A stretch of 64,000 nt of DNA from Tritrichomonas musculus (GCA_039105265.1 JAPFFF010000086.1:1-64000); one strand, 5' to 3'; counted from the stretch's first letter, positions 11,085-22,692 are shown. The notes: generated from the letters alone by a model not told the origin. Made by a program: numbers and translations.

Positions 11085-13819
11085 TTATGTTTTAAATACA
11101 GCTAACATTTTATCATTTATTTTTGCAGTAATCACGCCCACCGTTGTTCTGTGTATTTTTGATGTAATTGCTGTTTGACCAGTAAGAGTTTTCAATTCTC
11201 CTTCATCAATAAAAACTTCATCCCCAATTCCATAACATGATGTATCTGTAACTTTAACTAAATAATCTCCATGTGTCGCAAATGTCACACATTTATTAAC
11301 TTCATCAATCTTAACACAAATTCCAACATACTCATTCCATTTTCCATTAGTCTTTACTGAACAAATACAATCCGTTGTGTCATTTTCAGTTGATGGCATC
11401 CATTCATTCTTAACTTGTTTGTAAACCTTACCTGTCATATATACTGGTGCACCAACAACGAAATCACTAACAGAGTTCATTGATGATTCAATTGGGGAGT
11501 AATGAGTGATTGTTGTGTTTGTGGTTGCATGTAATTCATCAACATATGACTTCAATGCAAAGTTATCATTCACATATTTCACTGATGAAATCATATTATC
11601 GCTCACAGGTTGGTTGCTGATTAATGTGACAGATACATCATATATATTGGTTAGTGTATCATCCGCGGCTCTTATTGAAATAATACGTGTAATTACACGA
11701 ATATCTATCGATTCACTTGACTCACTACTTACTGATTTGTATATGATATTTCCACTTTTTCGTCCAGAATAAGTATATTCAGCTTCTTCAAATGTTGTAT
11801 CATCAGCATTTCGTTTGAACTTTACGATAATATTTTTAGTTGTTAATACTCTTCTTATATATTCATCTGGGATTACACAACCACTATCATTCTGTGTACA
11901 TTGAATTGTGAATCGTTCTGGACTTCCATCAACAACATTCAAGTCTTTTATAAATGGTGATTCAATTTGTGCTCTAATGAAATTATATGCTATAGGATTA
12001 TTATTTCTATGTGATGAAATATACGATGCATATACAATTTTTGAATCATCATGACGCCATATTATTGAATCAATGCGTTTACCATTGCTATCATACCTGT
12101 CCATGCTATCAGAAGTGCTAGTAGAACCAGTTGGTTTAAATATTACATCAATATGCATTATATCATCATCTTGATTATCACCCCAATTAACATCAAATAT
12201 CAAATGAACTCCGCATTGGGTAGCTTAGGGGTAATATATACACCCTCATATAAGTTTGCTGGATATGCAATATTCAATTCAGTGCCATATAGTGCGGTAC
12301 TCAGTGCAGATTCATTAACCAAATCTGTGGGTATCTCAGGGATATCCGTTTTCAAAGCAAAAGTATTCGACATATATCTTGACGAAAAAGCGTTTTTGTC
12401 TGTTGGTTCGATATTTTTGGTTATTGAACATGATAAAATTTCCGGCGTTTCACCAGTTCCTGGATTTATTAATTCATGGCAGTCATACATAAACCAAAGA
12501 CTAGATTCACTTCCTTCGATACGCATTATCTGAGAGGGTTGAGCGTCATTGTACGAATAATCTACGTGAACATAATGAACCGTATAAAAATTGTTTGATG
12601 AAACAATATCCAGCCCATATTGCTCAATCATTTCATGATATGTGTCGTAATCCAAATCAGGAATTGTATTATTTTCAATTTTGAATTGAATAGTTGTTTG
12701 CCCCTCAATAATTTCTGGAATTTCGCTTTTCACTTGCTCAATAGCATGGGTCATATCTGTTGTCAAAGCATAATCGTTCAACGTAGTACTCAGTGCAGAT
12801 TCATTGACTAAATCATTTGGTATTGTTGGTAATTCTGTTTTTAATGCATAAGCTTTTAATGCATTTGTTAATGTTTCATTATTGACTAAATCATTTGGGA
12901 TTGTTGGGATTGCTTCAGCTAATTCTGTTTTTAATGCATAAGCATTTAATATATTCGTTAATTGATTGTTATTTTTAAAGTTTGTGTTTAAATATGTGTA
13001 TGACGGATAATTATCTTGAACATATCGAACAGTTGCATAATTATTTAATGTTTCACTTAATTTATTCGTGAATGATTCATTTAAATGATTTTTATGATTT
13101 TCAATCAATTTTTTAGTTGCTGATGCTGTTAATAATTGGTTATTAGTTAATGTTTCGCCTAATAATAATTCATTATCGTTTTTAGCTGCTGGGGTGTATT
13201 TGAGTTTAACAAATGATGGTTGAATTGTTCCATAAATTAAAATATATGGGAATTCATAAACTAATTCGCAATTAATAGCTGAAATATCTGCAGAATCTGA
13301 GTTCAAACATTCAATACTTCCATTTTCCTTGTACTCATATTTGTAAATTCGGTACATCTCGCCAATATCATCAACCATAAATGAAACTTCAATTTTATAA
13401 TTAGTTTCAATATGTTCACAGTAATATTTAAAACATAATCTTTCATCAGGAATTAAAATTTCTGTTTCAACATATGGTTTTTCTTCAACTACTTCATGAG
13501 GTGCTAATACTAATCGATCGTCAATTATTTCATCAACATATGCAACTTCTTTAACAGTTGATCCAGCATTTTTACTAAACGCTAATTTTAATGCACCAAA
13601 TATACCTTCAGCACCAACTTTCATTAATCCGCCAAAGTTAAAACAAAAGTTACTAATTTGTACGACATCCATAACTACATCAAACCAATTTGTTTTATTT
13701 TTCATATCATTAATTTCTTTTTCTAACTTTGCACAATAATTTTGAAGTGCTGATATTTGATTAACCGCAATATCAACTGTATTTCCTAATGAATTTAAAA
13801 CGAAAACGTGGGATTCAAT
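11085..13819 (-). pseudogene. Fibre-like repeat protein gene of element A, broken and interrupted by element B
   Basis: Long fibre-like protein. Toward its N-terminal side is a hydrophobic segment. The middle has short repeats of the form D-L-V-N-E-S-A-L-S-T-x-L and Y-A-L-K-T-E-L, as in phage or virus fibre stalks. The C-terminal domain is beta-rich (FVVGAPVYMTGKVYK, GICVKIDE, TVGVITAKI). The middle is close to the fibre gene of element C (49947-53003) at the DNA level. The gene is broken in about one place and is cut at its upstream side by element B; another piece lies at 39505-40048. A surface or attachment role is inferred from repeat structure only. Confidence 0.7.
13815..13819. repeat. 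Target-site duplication TCAAT, left flank of element B
   Basis: TCAAT directly precedes the AGTAGT terminus at 13820 and recurs at 39505-39509 directly after the ACTACT terminus. Polinton insertions are known for 5-6-bp duplications. Confidence 0.85.
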
Positions 13820-14181
13820 AGTAGTATAGTATAGGCTCCGCTACCGCCAAGCCTATACTTGGGGGCTCCGCAGAGGCTCCGCACCCCACTACTCCAGGGG
13901 TTCGCACCCCTGGACCCCCTCAAAAGGCCCCCACATTCAAAAAGTTCGCGACAAAAAAATTCCAAACTAAAATTTTTATCGTCTCGTTATCAAAACGTTT
14001 TTTAATTCAAAAAGTTCAAAAAAATCTCTACTAAAAGTAGTATATATAAATGGCGTGATTTCTTAACGTTCCGTCAAGAAATCCCGAGCCATTTTTTGTT
14101 AAGATATCCCTTCGAATCAAGAAGTTGTTTTATAATGATTGAAATGTACCCGACGCTCAATCCAGCTGAAGAACAAACACC
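13820..14181 (+). repeat. Left terminal inverted repeat of element B (362 bp)
   Basis: Begins AGTAGTATAGTATAGGCTCC and matches the reverse complement of 39143-39504 throughout. The outer 110 bp are unusually GC-rich for this window and contain hairpins, for example TATAGGC/GCCTATA and CCAGGGG/CCCCTGG. The inner end carries the same start codon and first codons as the gene in the right repeat, as a 30-codon stub beginning at 14135 that leads nowhere. Confidence 0.95.
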
Positions 14182-14195
14182 GATAGCTATAGAAT

Positions 14196-17100
14196 TTATT
14201 GATACACATTCCATTTCAATTGCTTAATGTAAATCTGTCTTTCTAGATATTGATCTAAATTCATTCTTACATTAAAGTCATATTTATCATCTGTAGCTTG
14301 ATATTGAACAACTTTTACTTTCTTTGATCCATATATTTCATCGAGTAAAGCAATCTTTGATCCGTGGAGAATTCTCACAAAATGTTTTTCACCACTCGTC
14401 TCTTTAAATATTATTAACAATTCATATGCATCAGAATCGAACTCGACACTAATCGTTAAAATATTTTTGTGTGAATCATAATTGATTCCGGTTAATTCAT
14501 CAATCCATTGAAGATCACAATCAACAAAGCCAGAATAAAATATTCTCCATTCATTTTCTTCATCTTTATGATTCTTGAATGAAACAAAGAAGTCCATAAA
14601 TAATCCAAGAATATCATCCACAGGATATTTGTCATTTGATCTAACAACTTTGAAATATTTAATATCAGAATAACCATTTATGTCTTCCAAATAATCATCA
14701 ACAGACGAACCAATATGTCTAAATTGTTCAAATGTACAAGAAACTTTTAAAACTTTAGTTTGATATTTTTCATCATAGACTGTTTCAATGGTTAAATCTT
14801 TCACAATTCTATATTTAAATTCTCCCTCTTTCGAAAATGTGATGAATGTTCCAGAGTTTAATGATATATTCAATAACAAAACAATACACCATTCACCATC
14901 ACCAGACTCATATTGTAAAATCATATATTTGTCATCATAATTCCTTGGAATAAATTTAAATCTGAGTTCAAATTCTCCATTAACAAAATAGAAATAACCA
15001 ATATATGTTTTTGGATTATCAGAAATATTCTTGTATCTATCATTTTTGATGAATTCAACCAAAGCATTCTCAAAAGTTTTCTCTAAATCGATTCGATTAT
15101 CTGTTTTCAAAACTATTTCATCTTGTTTATTTATTTTTTCCGCTAGTGTTAATTTTGTATCTAAATTTCCTGTTTCGCTTTCGATATAAAAGCACCAATC
15201 ATCACCCTCATTTGAATAATAATTTATGTTATAAGTTGTTCCATCAATTTCTATATTGATATATATATCGGAATTCTCAGGTACATTTTCATCATAATCA
15301 AACAGAAAATCAAAATTCTTGACCACGCCAGCATCAGTAATCGTTCCAACAAGACGAGTTCCCCTAGTCATTTTTATTTTGGCTTCCCACCTTCCTTCAC
15401 TATTTCGGACATTTTCAAAAGGCACATCGACAGCATCTTTATATATCAAATCATTTTTTTCTCGATATTTTGATAAATCTACGTCGGCAGGAATCTCACT
15501 CTTTACTTTCTCCAACGCCTCATTTACTTCATCAACAGTAGGGAAATTATCAAATTCAGCTTCTATTTCATTTACTTTTTCGGCAAGTAATTTAAATGCA
15601 GGCTTCAAAGAATCTCTAAATATATTACCAATATCCATAGCCCCACTTAAAGTTAAGGCTCCACTGTCAGGGTTATCATTTTCATCTTCAAATTTTAAAT
15701 CATCTAATGGTTTATATTCTTCTTCACACCACATAATTATTGGAGTAATATCTTTTGTGATAGACCTAGCGACGGTCCCAGACATGAAATTAATAGATGA
15801 CCGCAACAAATCACTCATCCCTTTCGTTGATTTGTTAGAGAAAATTCTCTTCAAAAATCCACCGCCATTTATTGTTGGAAAACTAATTCCTTCGGGGAAA
15901 AGCTGCATGCCTATAGAGCCCATAGAACCTGCTGTTCCTGCTACTCCAAAAGCTAAAGCTGTCCATGACACAATTCTTAACTTATCAACATCTTCTTCTA
16001 GATGCTGAGTTATTGTTTCTGCTCTTGATACTCTTCCTTTGAGGCTTTCCATTGTCGTGTTCATTTCCTGGACGTCATAACTTATCACATCAACATTATT
16101 GCTTACCATATTTAAATCACTTCTCATTGTAGTAATATTGTCGGCAGTAATAATTTTGGACGAGGTAATGTTATAGTCTGTATATAATGTTGTTGCAGCA
16201 TTAGGATTGGGATATATCTCATAAAATTGTTGTTTGATAATATATTCGAAGGGGTTTGTTGTAGGGTCCCAATTGACCTCATCTATCGGGTCAACATATT
16301 CTTTGAATAAATAGATTTTAATATTTCGTGAGTCATTAGGGGTTGATGAAGCATAACAATATTCTACTTTTTCACACGAATCTAATATACCAGTGATGAA
16401 ATACCATTTCTTATCACTCTTTGGGTCATATATTTTTCCAGTAGGCCTCATAGAAAATCTGTTTGCCTTGATGGTACCGTCCAAAGTGATATCAAGTAAA
16501 AATTCTTCCACTTTAGAAATATCTAATTCGCTCCCTGTACCGTTTGCTTTATAGCATCTTATAGCTTCAATATCATATCCATCAACATTTATTCCTCCAT
16601 TACTTGTTTGATAGCCCAATCCATATTTTGAAAAACTTTCTATCTCACCCGTCTTTAGTTTCAATTTACAGTCCAATTTACATTTCCCTCCATGTATCAT
16701 ATAATGTAGGAGATTATCAATAGAATAGTTATCAGGCTTTTTAATCAACATTTTATTTCTTTCACTTCTCTTGATTCTAATATATGTTCCATCCTCTCCA
16801 TGTTCATTCTCTTTATTTAATGCATTTTTTATATTTCCGTTTATGTTTCCTTGTATATTATCTCCTACCCACTTAGTTCCATCCCAGCTTAAAACCCATT
16901 TATTACCAAAACAATATTCACTAAACTTAAATTCCAAGCCGCTAGGTATATTGTAATTATCGTCTATATTCCATTGCAGTAGCCAATACATTTTATCATC
17001 TATTTGGACTTCACTAGTTAGTGTGGGTTTATAGAGATACAATACATCACTTTTATGAAGCTTCAAAGCATTATCAGCCTTGATAATTGAACATTTTATT

Positions 17101-17654
17101 GCTTTTTCTGTTTGGAGGCTATCTGTAAGATATTCATTCATTATACTCAACTCACCATTCAACCAAAGGGAATAGGGATTAAAATCGAGGCTAGAATCGA
17201 AAGCTATGTTGATGTATTCAAATATAGTGCTGTTATTTATAGAACAGCCATTACTGCTTTTGGTTATGAGAGGGCAATAAACCTTTCCATCCTTGGCATA
17301 AATAAAGAATTCCTTCACTAAATTTCCATTCGTATCGTATATAATATTTTTTCTCAAAACAACTTTGAAAAGATTTGTTTGGGCTGTTATTTCCTTCACT
17401 TTATTCATGAAATCCTCAGGTATATTAACAAATTTAAGAATATGATATTGGGTTGTTGATGACTCAAATGACTCGTATTGTATATTATTATTTTTGATAT
17501 TAAATTCTGGTATGCCATCTACTTCATTGAATAAATGGCCTGTCTGAACATATCCATCTAAATCACTTAGGGTTAATAACTGGCTTGCTTTACGAGTGCT
17601 GTCTCCTACCTTGAATTGTATATCTCCGATGAATTTTGTTGTTGTTGCTGCCAT
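14196..17654 (-). CDS. Giant fibre-like protein 2 of element B
   Basis: About 1152 aa from the ATG that starts MAATTTKFIGD, chosen because an AT-rich element-type leader precedes it; an upstream in-frame ATG exists at 17720. The sequence has beta-rich N-terminal domains, the block YEIYPNPNAATTLYTDYN, a heptad-like stretch (DVQEMNTTMESLKGRVSRAE), a hydrophobic segment (ALAFGVAGTAGSMGSIGMQL), then NIFRDSLKPAFKLLAEK and a beta-rich C-terminal region. It is a paralogue of the adjacent 17683-21816 protein, sharing the YPNPNAATTLYTDYN block and the hydrophobic and NIFRDSLKP segments. A fibre or surface role is inferred. The gene ends next to the left terminal repeat. Confidence 0.75.
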   Translation of the reverse strand: MAATTTKFIGDIQFKVGDSTRKASQLLTLSDLDGYVQTGHLFNEVDGIPEFNIKNNNIQYESFESSTTQYHILKFVNIPEDFMNKVKEITAQTNLFKVVLRKNIIYDTNGNLVKEFFIYAKDGKVYCPLITKSSNGCSINNSTIFEYINIAFDSSLDFNPYSLWLNGELSIMNEYLTDSLQTEKAIKCSIIKADNALKLHKSDVLYLYKPTLTSEVQIDDKMYWLLQWNIDDNYNIPSGLEFKFSEYCFGNKWVLSWDGTKWVGDNIQGNINGNIKNALNKENEHGEDGTYIRIKRSERNKMLIKKPDNYSIDNLLHYMIHGGKCKLDCKLKLKTGEIESFSKYGLGYQTSNGGINVDGYDIEAIRCYKANGTGSELDISKVEEFLLDITLDGTIKANRFSMRPTGKIYDPKSDKKWYFITGILDSCEKVEYCYASSTPNDSRNIKIYLFKEYVDPIDEVNWDPTTNPFEYIIKQQFYEIYPNPNAATTLYTDYNITSSKIITADNITTMRSDLNMVSNNVDVISYDVQEMNTTMESLKGRVSRAETITQHLEEDVDKLRIVSWTALAFGVAGTAGSMGSIGMQLFPEGISFPTINGGGFLKRIFSNKSTKGMSDLLRSSINFMSGTVARSITKDITPIIMWCEEEYKPLDDLKFEDENDNPDSGALTLSGAMDIGNIFRDSLKPAFKLLAEKVNEIEAEFDNFPTVDEVNEALEKVKSEIPADVDLSKYREKNDLIYKDAVDVPFENVRNSEGRWEAKIKMTRGTRLVGTITDAGVVKNFDFLFDYDENVPENSDIYINIEIDGTTYNINYYSNEGDDWCFYIESETGNLDTKLTLAEKINKQDEIVLKTDNRIDLEKTFENALVEFIKNDRYKNISDNPKTYIGYFYFVNGEFELRFKFIPRNYDDKYMILQYESGDGEWCIVLLLNISLNSGTFITFSKEGEFKYRIVKDLTIETVYDEKYQTKVLKVSCTFEQFRHIGSSVDDYLEDINGYSDIKYFKVVRSNDKYPVDDILGLFMDFFVSFKNHKDEENEWRIFYSGFVDCDLQWIDELTGINYDSHKNILTISVEFDSDAYELLIIFKETSGEKHFVRILHGSKIALLDEIYGSKKVKVVQYQATDDKYDFNVRMNLDQYLERQIYIKQLKWNVYQ

Positions 17655-17682
17655 TTCAAACCCAAAAAAATATTTCCCTATT

Positions 17683-20600
17683 CTACTCAATATTTGCACA
17701 CTTCTTCTCCAATGCAGCAATCCTTTTCTCCAATGAATCGATATATAAATCCTTTTGCTCCAACATTTCTTTGACCTCCAATTTTGTAATATAAGCAGTC
17801 ATATCTATATCATCTAGGGGATGCTTTGTGCTTTGAACAGATTTTATTTCGTTAGCTAATATTTTGAAAACAGGCTTCAAAGAATCTCTGAAAATATTAC
17901 ATAAATTAAATGTTGCCTGAAGAGTCATTACCCCCTTGTCTGGATCATCAAAATCATTTTCGAAAGTAATCTCTTCTAATTCATCTAACCCTTCATCACA
18001 CCATTCTAATACTTTATTTGTGTCTGAAATTGTTCTAGACCAAGGGTCAAATTTTCTTAGCCGAGAAGCGCCGCTAAAATATGACTCTTCCAATAAAAAT
18101 GATGTCCTAGCATGAGTTATTGTTGTCGCTGCTACTGCTACATCTGATGACGCTTCTGCTCCTCCAAATGTAATGCCCATCGATGATAAAGCTAAGCCTC
18201 CACCAACTATTCCACCTGCTATAGTGAAGGCTAAAGAAATCCCTTCAACAATCTTTATTGACTTCATATCTGAAATTAAATGTTCAGTCTTATCTTCGAC
18301 TGTTATTAATCTCCTATCCATTTGGCCAACTTTATTCTCCAATTTATTGAAGTCATATGATAAAACATCAAAGTTATTACTTACCAAATTTAAATCACTT
18401 CTCATCGTAGTAATATTGTCGGCAGTAATAATTTTGGATGAGCATATATTATAATCAGTATACAAAGTGGTAGCTGCATTAGGATTGGGGTATATCTCAT
18501 AAAATTGTTGCCTGATAATATATTCAAAGGGATTCATTTTACCATCCCAATTCATTTCTTCGAAGGGGTCTGCCATGCTCTTTCGTAAATATATTTCAAT
18601 ATTCCTGTCCTCAGGATTGATAAAACTATCTGTCCAATCACAGGCTATTCTATCTATTGTGTCCAAATCTCCTATCAAATCAACATTTCCATTCAGCTGT
18701 CCATAAACATGAAGTATTTGTGGTAATATTTTGAATGTTAGTCGGGTAGGAGTAGATGATTTTGGCAAATAAATATCTAAATATACTCTGGAGATTTTAG
18801 GAATTAATTCATTAAATTTAATTATATTAGCCTCATAATTAAATAATCTACACTCAACACCTACCAAATCATAGCCTTCATATGTCTCTTTATTATGTCC
18901 TCCCATCTCAAACACCCAACAACTAATATGATTTTCATCCCCATTTATAATTTCATCATTGTTTAACAATAATTTGGTTTCTAATTTTCCTTCTTTACTA
19001 GCGAGTGCATATAAGCTATACAATATACCCTTCTCTCCTCTCGGTATTATTTCGTTGTGTATATCATCATTTTTCATCATTGCATAGCATAAATGTGTTC
19101 TATTATCATTATGATAATACCCTGTGTTTCTTTTATTTAATTTGTTAATGACACTCCCTCCTAATCTTCCACTCAAATTATTGCCTGTCCATTTATCTTC
19201 CTTCCATTCTAATTCCCATGAATTACCGAAGCAATACTCCTTGAATTTGAATTTGAAGCCTTCGATGAGATGGTAATCATCTGGGATTTCATATATCATT
19301 TTATAATATTCTTTATCTCCTATTGTAGCGTCAGTAATTTTTGTTGGTTTATATAAATAAATAATATCAGAATTATGTAATTTAAGAGCATTCTTAGCCT
19401 CTATTGTATCACACTTTATTGTTGGCTCAACAGCTACCAAAGAGTCTTGAGGTAATAAATACATTATACTTAGCTCTCCCTTGAGATATAAATCATAAGA
19501 ATCAATTCTAACCCCTTCATCATGAGCAATATATAATTTATTTGTTGTTGTTTCATGGAAATAACTAAGCCGGGTTTCATCATGCTCGGTATTGTGTATG
19601 AGGATTGGATTATATATTTTTCCATCTTCTGCATAGATATAGAACTCTTTAATTATTTTTCCATTAGCATTCATCATAATATTGTTTCGAAGAATTATTT
19701 TAAATATATTTATCCTTCCCTGAGTATCTTTTATTTGTTCTTGTATTTCTTCTGTACCACCTATCACCATCATCTTAAAGTCTCTATCAAATAATCTAAA
19801 AGTATCTGTGCTGAGCAAATTATTGGTGAGAATATATTTGGGAAAGCCAGATTGATAAGTAAAATTAGATGTGGTAATATCCCCTCCCGATGATAAATTT
19901 GATATATCTACTCCATTTATTAATCCATTAACATTTAAATTTGCTTTGATATTAACATCTCCATATATTGGTTTTTCTCTATTAAATTGATAATTCTTTG
20001 GTGGTTCGATATATTTGTTTCCATATACTTCTAATGCTTTCTTGAACGATTCAAGGTCTGACCCTGGAATAGAAACAGAGTCATCAGGCTGTTTTGGTGG
20101 TGTGCCGATGTCAATACTCAAAGGGCTAACAGCACTATTGCAGTATATCCATTCATTTTCATTTTCATCCCATACTATATCTCCTTCTTTCTGTTTTGTA
20201 TTGTTTGCCATAAAGGCTGTATAAACAGCCACACTCATTCTATCTTCATTATTCCTCCAACCTTGACATTTATTATCAAAATCAGTAATCATAATCTGAA
20301 TCCAGTTTTGTCTGTCCACATCAAATATAAATGAAGGAGGCGCATCAAAGCTTCTATTTGTTCTCCAGCCTGATGGAAAATCATCAAATGAATACCCACT
20401 TTCTGTTAATAAAACCCATCTATGAAAGAGGGCTGACCAATAATATCTTTCATCATGATCGATATTAAAAGACCTATCATTCATGAAATTGGTATGCTGT
20501 ATATTGGAATCTATATGCTGATTTTGATTTTGATATTGATTTACCAAATCATTTATACCGTCATCATTATTGAAAATTGAAAAGTCGACTACCTGGGATT

Positions 20601-21816
20601 GAGCCAGCTGGACCTGATTATCAAAATGCAAACGACTAATATCATGCTCTTGAAGATGGCCTTCGACTCCATCAACTCTATCATATAAATCAGAAAATAA
20701 TTCAACAAATATGTCATCATTTACATCCACATTTCCACCTTGATTACATGTACAGGATTTAATTTTGAGGACATAATCATGCAAATCATTATGAGCTTGA
20801 GTTAAATGGTTTAAGCTTGCATACACATTATTTAAATATTCTCCAAGGGCGATGTTTTCAGATGTACCGTCATCTTCAATAATAGTGATTCGTAAACTAT
20901 CCGCATCCTTTCTTGTTTTTATGTAGTTGATGCCTTTCTTTATCATTACTTCAACCAAATATTGTGCTAGGAAAGCACCCATAAATAGTTTAATATTTGC
21001 GTAATTATCTTTTTGATTTTGCATGTATATATCAATAAATTCACCCGGGCTTCCTACCTCCACTAGCTGGTCTGCTTTAACTTCTTCATCGCTATTTTTA
21101 TATTTATATCCTATTGTCTTAAGAGTATTGTCTTGAAGATTGTAATGATATTGCTTTGTTCCATTTATGAATTTTATCCAGTTTGCTTCATTAAATACCT
21201 CATATAATATTCTCGTTGTGTTTTGATTCTTTTTTTCATTCTTCATAATATTCATCAACATATCAGCTAAATTATGATATGTCTTGTATTGGAGGAAAGG
21301 TTCAGTTGGCTTAGGCTCTGGTGGAGCAGTAGGAGTTTGAACATATTTAACTACTTCACATTTCCCCTTGTCTTCTTCCAATACTACTTGTTCGTATCCA
21401 TCTGCTGCGCACATCAATTCGCTATACATATCATGGATTGCTTCACAAGTCTTAGATTCCCCTTCGATAATATCATTAAATGTATTAACACAATATTCAT
21501 CTCTGATAAGTTCTCTGTTGGATTCAACAAATGAATTCGTTCTTGCTAATGCTTTGTATTCAAGTATTTGTGTAGATTTTTCAGTTATGGGAACATCCCC
21601 AAATCCTTTAAGACTACCTCCATTTTCAATATAGTCATTTACCACTCTGGCATCAACTTCAGCTTTATTGTATAGACAATTAAATTTTGGGTATTCATCG
21701 GGCTTATCTTCTTGGATGATATTTATTTTTTCATCTTCTCCAGCACTTATTTCAAATCCATTTGCTTTAAGTTTTTTTGCTTCTTTGCTCTTTGCAGAAT
21801 ATAGTGTCAAGGACAT
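17683..21816 (-). CDS. Giant fibre-like protein 1 of element B
   Basis: 1377 aa from MSLTLYSAKSKE. The N-terminal third contains long helices and a stretch rich in Asn, Gln and His (about residues 400-470). The middle contains beta-rich blocks and YEIYPNPNAATTLYTDYN. After a coiled coil (NKLENKVGQMDRRLITVEDK) comes a Gly-rich hydrophobic segment (FTIAGGIVGGGLALSSMGI), NIFRDSLKPVFKILANE and a final coiled coil rich in Glu/Lys. It shares architecture with its downstream paralogue, so the pair arose by tandem duplication. It starts only 19 bp from the divergent gene at 21836. Probably a particle surface or fibre protein; function is inferred from repeats and size. Confidence 0.75.
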   Translation of the reverse strand: MSLTLYSAKSKEAKKLKANGFEISAGEDEKINIIQEDKPDEYPKFNCLYNKAEVDARVVNDYIENGGSLKGFGDVPITEKSTQILEYKALARTNSFVESNRELIRDEYCVNTFNDIIEGESKTCEAIHDMYSELMCAADGYEQVVLEEDKGKCEVVKYVQTPTAPPEPKPTEPFLQYKTYHNLADMLMNIMKNEKKNQNTTRILYEVFNEANWIKFINGTKQYHYNLQDNTLKTIGYKYKNSDEEVKADQLVEVGSPGEFIDIYMQNQKDNYANIKLFMGAFLAQYLVEVMIKKGINYIKTRKDADSLRITIIEDDGTSENIALGEYLNNVYASLNHLTQAHNDLHDYVLKIKSCTCNQGGNVDVNDDIFVELFSDLYDRVDGVEGHLQEHDISRLHFDNQVQLAQSQVVDFSIFNNDDGINDLVNQYQNQNQHIDSNIQHTNFMNDRSFNIDHDERYYWSALFHRWVLLTESGYSFDDFPSGWRTNRSFDAPPSFIFDVDRQNWIQIMITDFDNKCQGWRNNEDRMSVAVYTAFMANNTKQKEGDIVWDENENEWIYCNSAVSPLSIDIGTPPKQPDDSVSIPGSDLESFKKALEVYGNKYIEPPKNYQFNREKPIYGDVNIKANLNVNGLINGVDISNLSSGGDITTSNFTYQSGFPKYILTNNLLSTDTFRLFDRDFKMMVIGGTEEIQEQIKDTQGRINIFKIILRNNIMMNANGKIIKEFYIYAEDGKIYNPILIHNTEHDETRLSYFHETTTNKLYIAHDEGVRIDSYDLYLKGELSIMYLLPQDSLVAVEPTIKCDTIEAKNALKLHNSDIIYLYKPTKITDATIGDKEYYKMIYEIPDDYHLIEGFKFKFKEYCFGNSWELEWKEDKWTGNNLSGRLGGSVINKLNKRNTGYYHNDNRTHLCYAMMKNDDIHNEIIPRGEKGILYSLYALASKEGKLETKLLLNNDEIINGDENHISCWVFEMGGHNKETYEGYDLVGVECRLFNYEANIIKFNELIPKISRVYLDIYLPKSSTPTRLTFKILPQILHVYGQLNGNVDLIGDLDTIDRIACDWTDSFINPEDRNIEIYLRKSMADPFEEMNWDGKMNPFEYIIRQQFYEIYPNPNAATTLYTDYNICSSKIITADNITTMRSDLNLVSNNFDVLSYDFNKLENKVGQMDRRLITVEDKTEHLISDMKSIKIVEGISLAFTIAGGIVGGGLALSSMGITFGGAEASSDVAVAATTITHARTSFLLEESYFSGASRLRKFDPWSRTISDTNKVLEWCDEGLDELEEITFENDFDDPDKGVMTLQATFNLCNIFRDSLKPVFKILANEIKSVQSTKHPLDDIDMTAYITKLEVKEMLEQKDLYIDSLEKRIAALEKKCANIE

Positions 21817-21835
21817 TTTAATCTGAAATTAAATA
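21817..21835. promoter_or_regulatory. Nineteen-bp divergent promoter region between 21816 and 21836 genes
   Basis: The two start codons face away from each other with only 19 AT-rich bases between. Transcription start signals for each gene must therefore lie in this gap or inside the opposite coding sequence. Inferred from spacing only. Confidence 0.4.
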
Positions 21836-22570
21836 ATGCTGTATAGTGTTCAGAGCCAGCCAGGGAATTATAATACTGTAAGAATGAATATAGATATTCC
21901 TTGGAAATGCCCTTTCGTCAAGTATTATGTTTCGTCTATTAATACTAAAGCCAATATTTTGTTAACCACCGATGATGATTATTTAATATTTGAGACAGAA
22001 AATAGTGAAGTTCGAATTGATTTCGAGGAGTCATATGCCTATTCTTTTGCAAATCTGGTTAAATTTTTAAATGAAAGTCAGACTGTAATTACCTTCAAAA
22101 ATGTCAACAATAGAACCATATCTTTAAAGCCTGTCCAAACAGTAAAATTCAAAGAAGGCAGCCATAGAGCAAAATTAATTACTGGATTGTTCAATACTAA
22201 GCCTGGACATATATTTCCAAATGGAGTTGAATGCAACGTCCCAGATTTGCCAATTCTTGATTTTGCCAATAAATTATATTTAGTATCTTTGCAGGGTGTA
22301 GCAGCGCACTCATCTATTGGAGACCAAGAATATACTCCCAGCATCATCGCAAATATTGATACAATGATTATGGACCAAGAAGCTTTAATAGTGAATTATG
22401 ATTTGACAAAACCAATAAAAGTAAAAGTAAATACAGATTCGTTAAAGTATTTGGAAATGAGGTTGGTCGACTTTATGTTCCAGCCAGTAATCTTAAAATC
22501 CCCTTTGTTCATTACTCTGAAGATAAAACCATCCCAGGATGCTGATATATATGATATCTTGACAAAATAA
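21836..22570 (+). CDS. Putative minor structural protein of element B
   Basis: 244 aa beginning MLYSVQSQPGNYNTVRMNID, beta-rich throughout and without membrane segments. The C-terminal part, with LEMRLVDFMFQPVILKSP followed by ITLKIKP, resembles a strand pattern (basic residue, L-x-D, then L-x-I-T-L-x-I) seen in virion proteins of other Polinton relatives, as far as I recall. This suggests a minor capsid or penton-type protein. It is divergent from the giant fibre-like gene and may be expressed with it. Confidence in a structural role is modest. Confidence 0.5.
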   Translation: MLYSVQSQPGNYNTVRMNIDIPWKCPFVKYYVSSINTKANILLTTDDDYLIFETENSEVRIDFEESYAYSFANLVKFLNESQTVITFKNVNNRTISLKPVQTVKFKEGSHRAKLITGLFNTKPGHIFPNGVECNVPDLPILDFANKLYLVSLQGVAAHSSIGDQEYTPSIIANIDTMIMDQEALIVNYDLTKPIKVKVNTDSLKYLEMRLVDFMFQPVILKSPLFITLKIKPSQDADIYDILTK

Positions 22571-22692
22571 ATTTGAAAGTCATTTGAAATCATTTTCTGA
22601 AGCCTTTGAAATCCCATTTGAATGCTCTTTGAAACCAGGAAATGGACATGTGATCTGAGACAATATTTGGTCGTAAAATCTTTCATGCTTCT

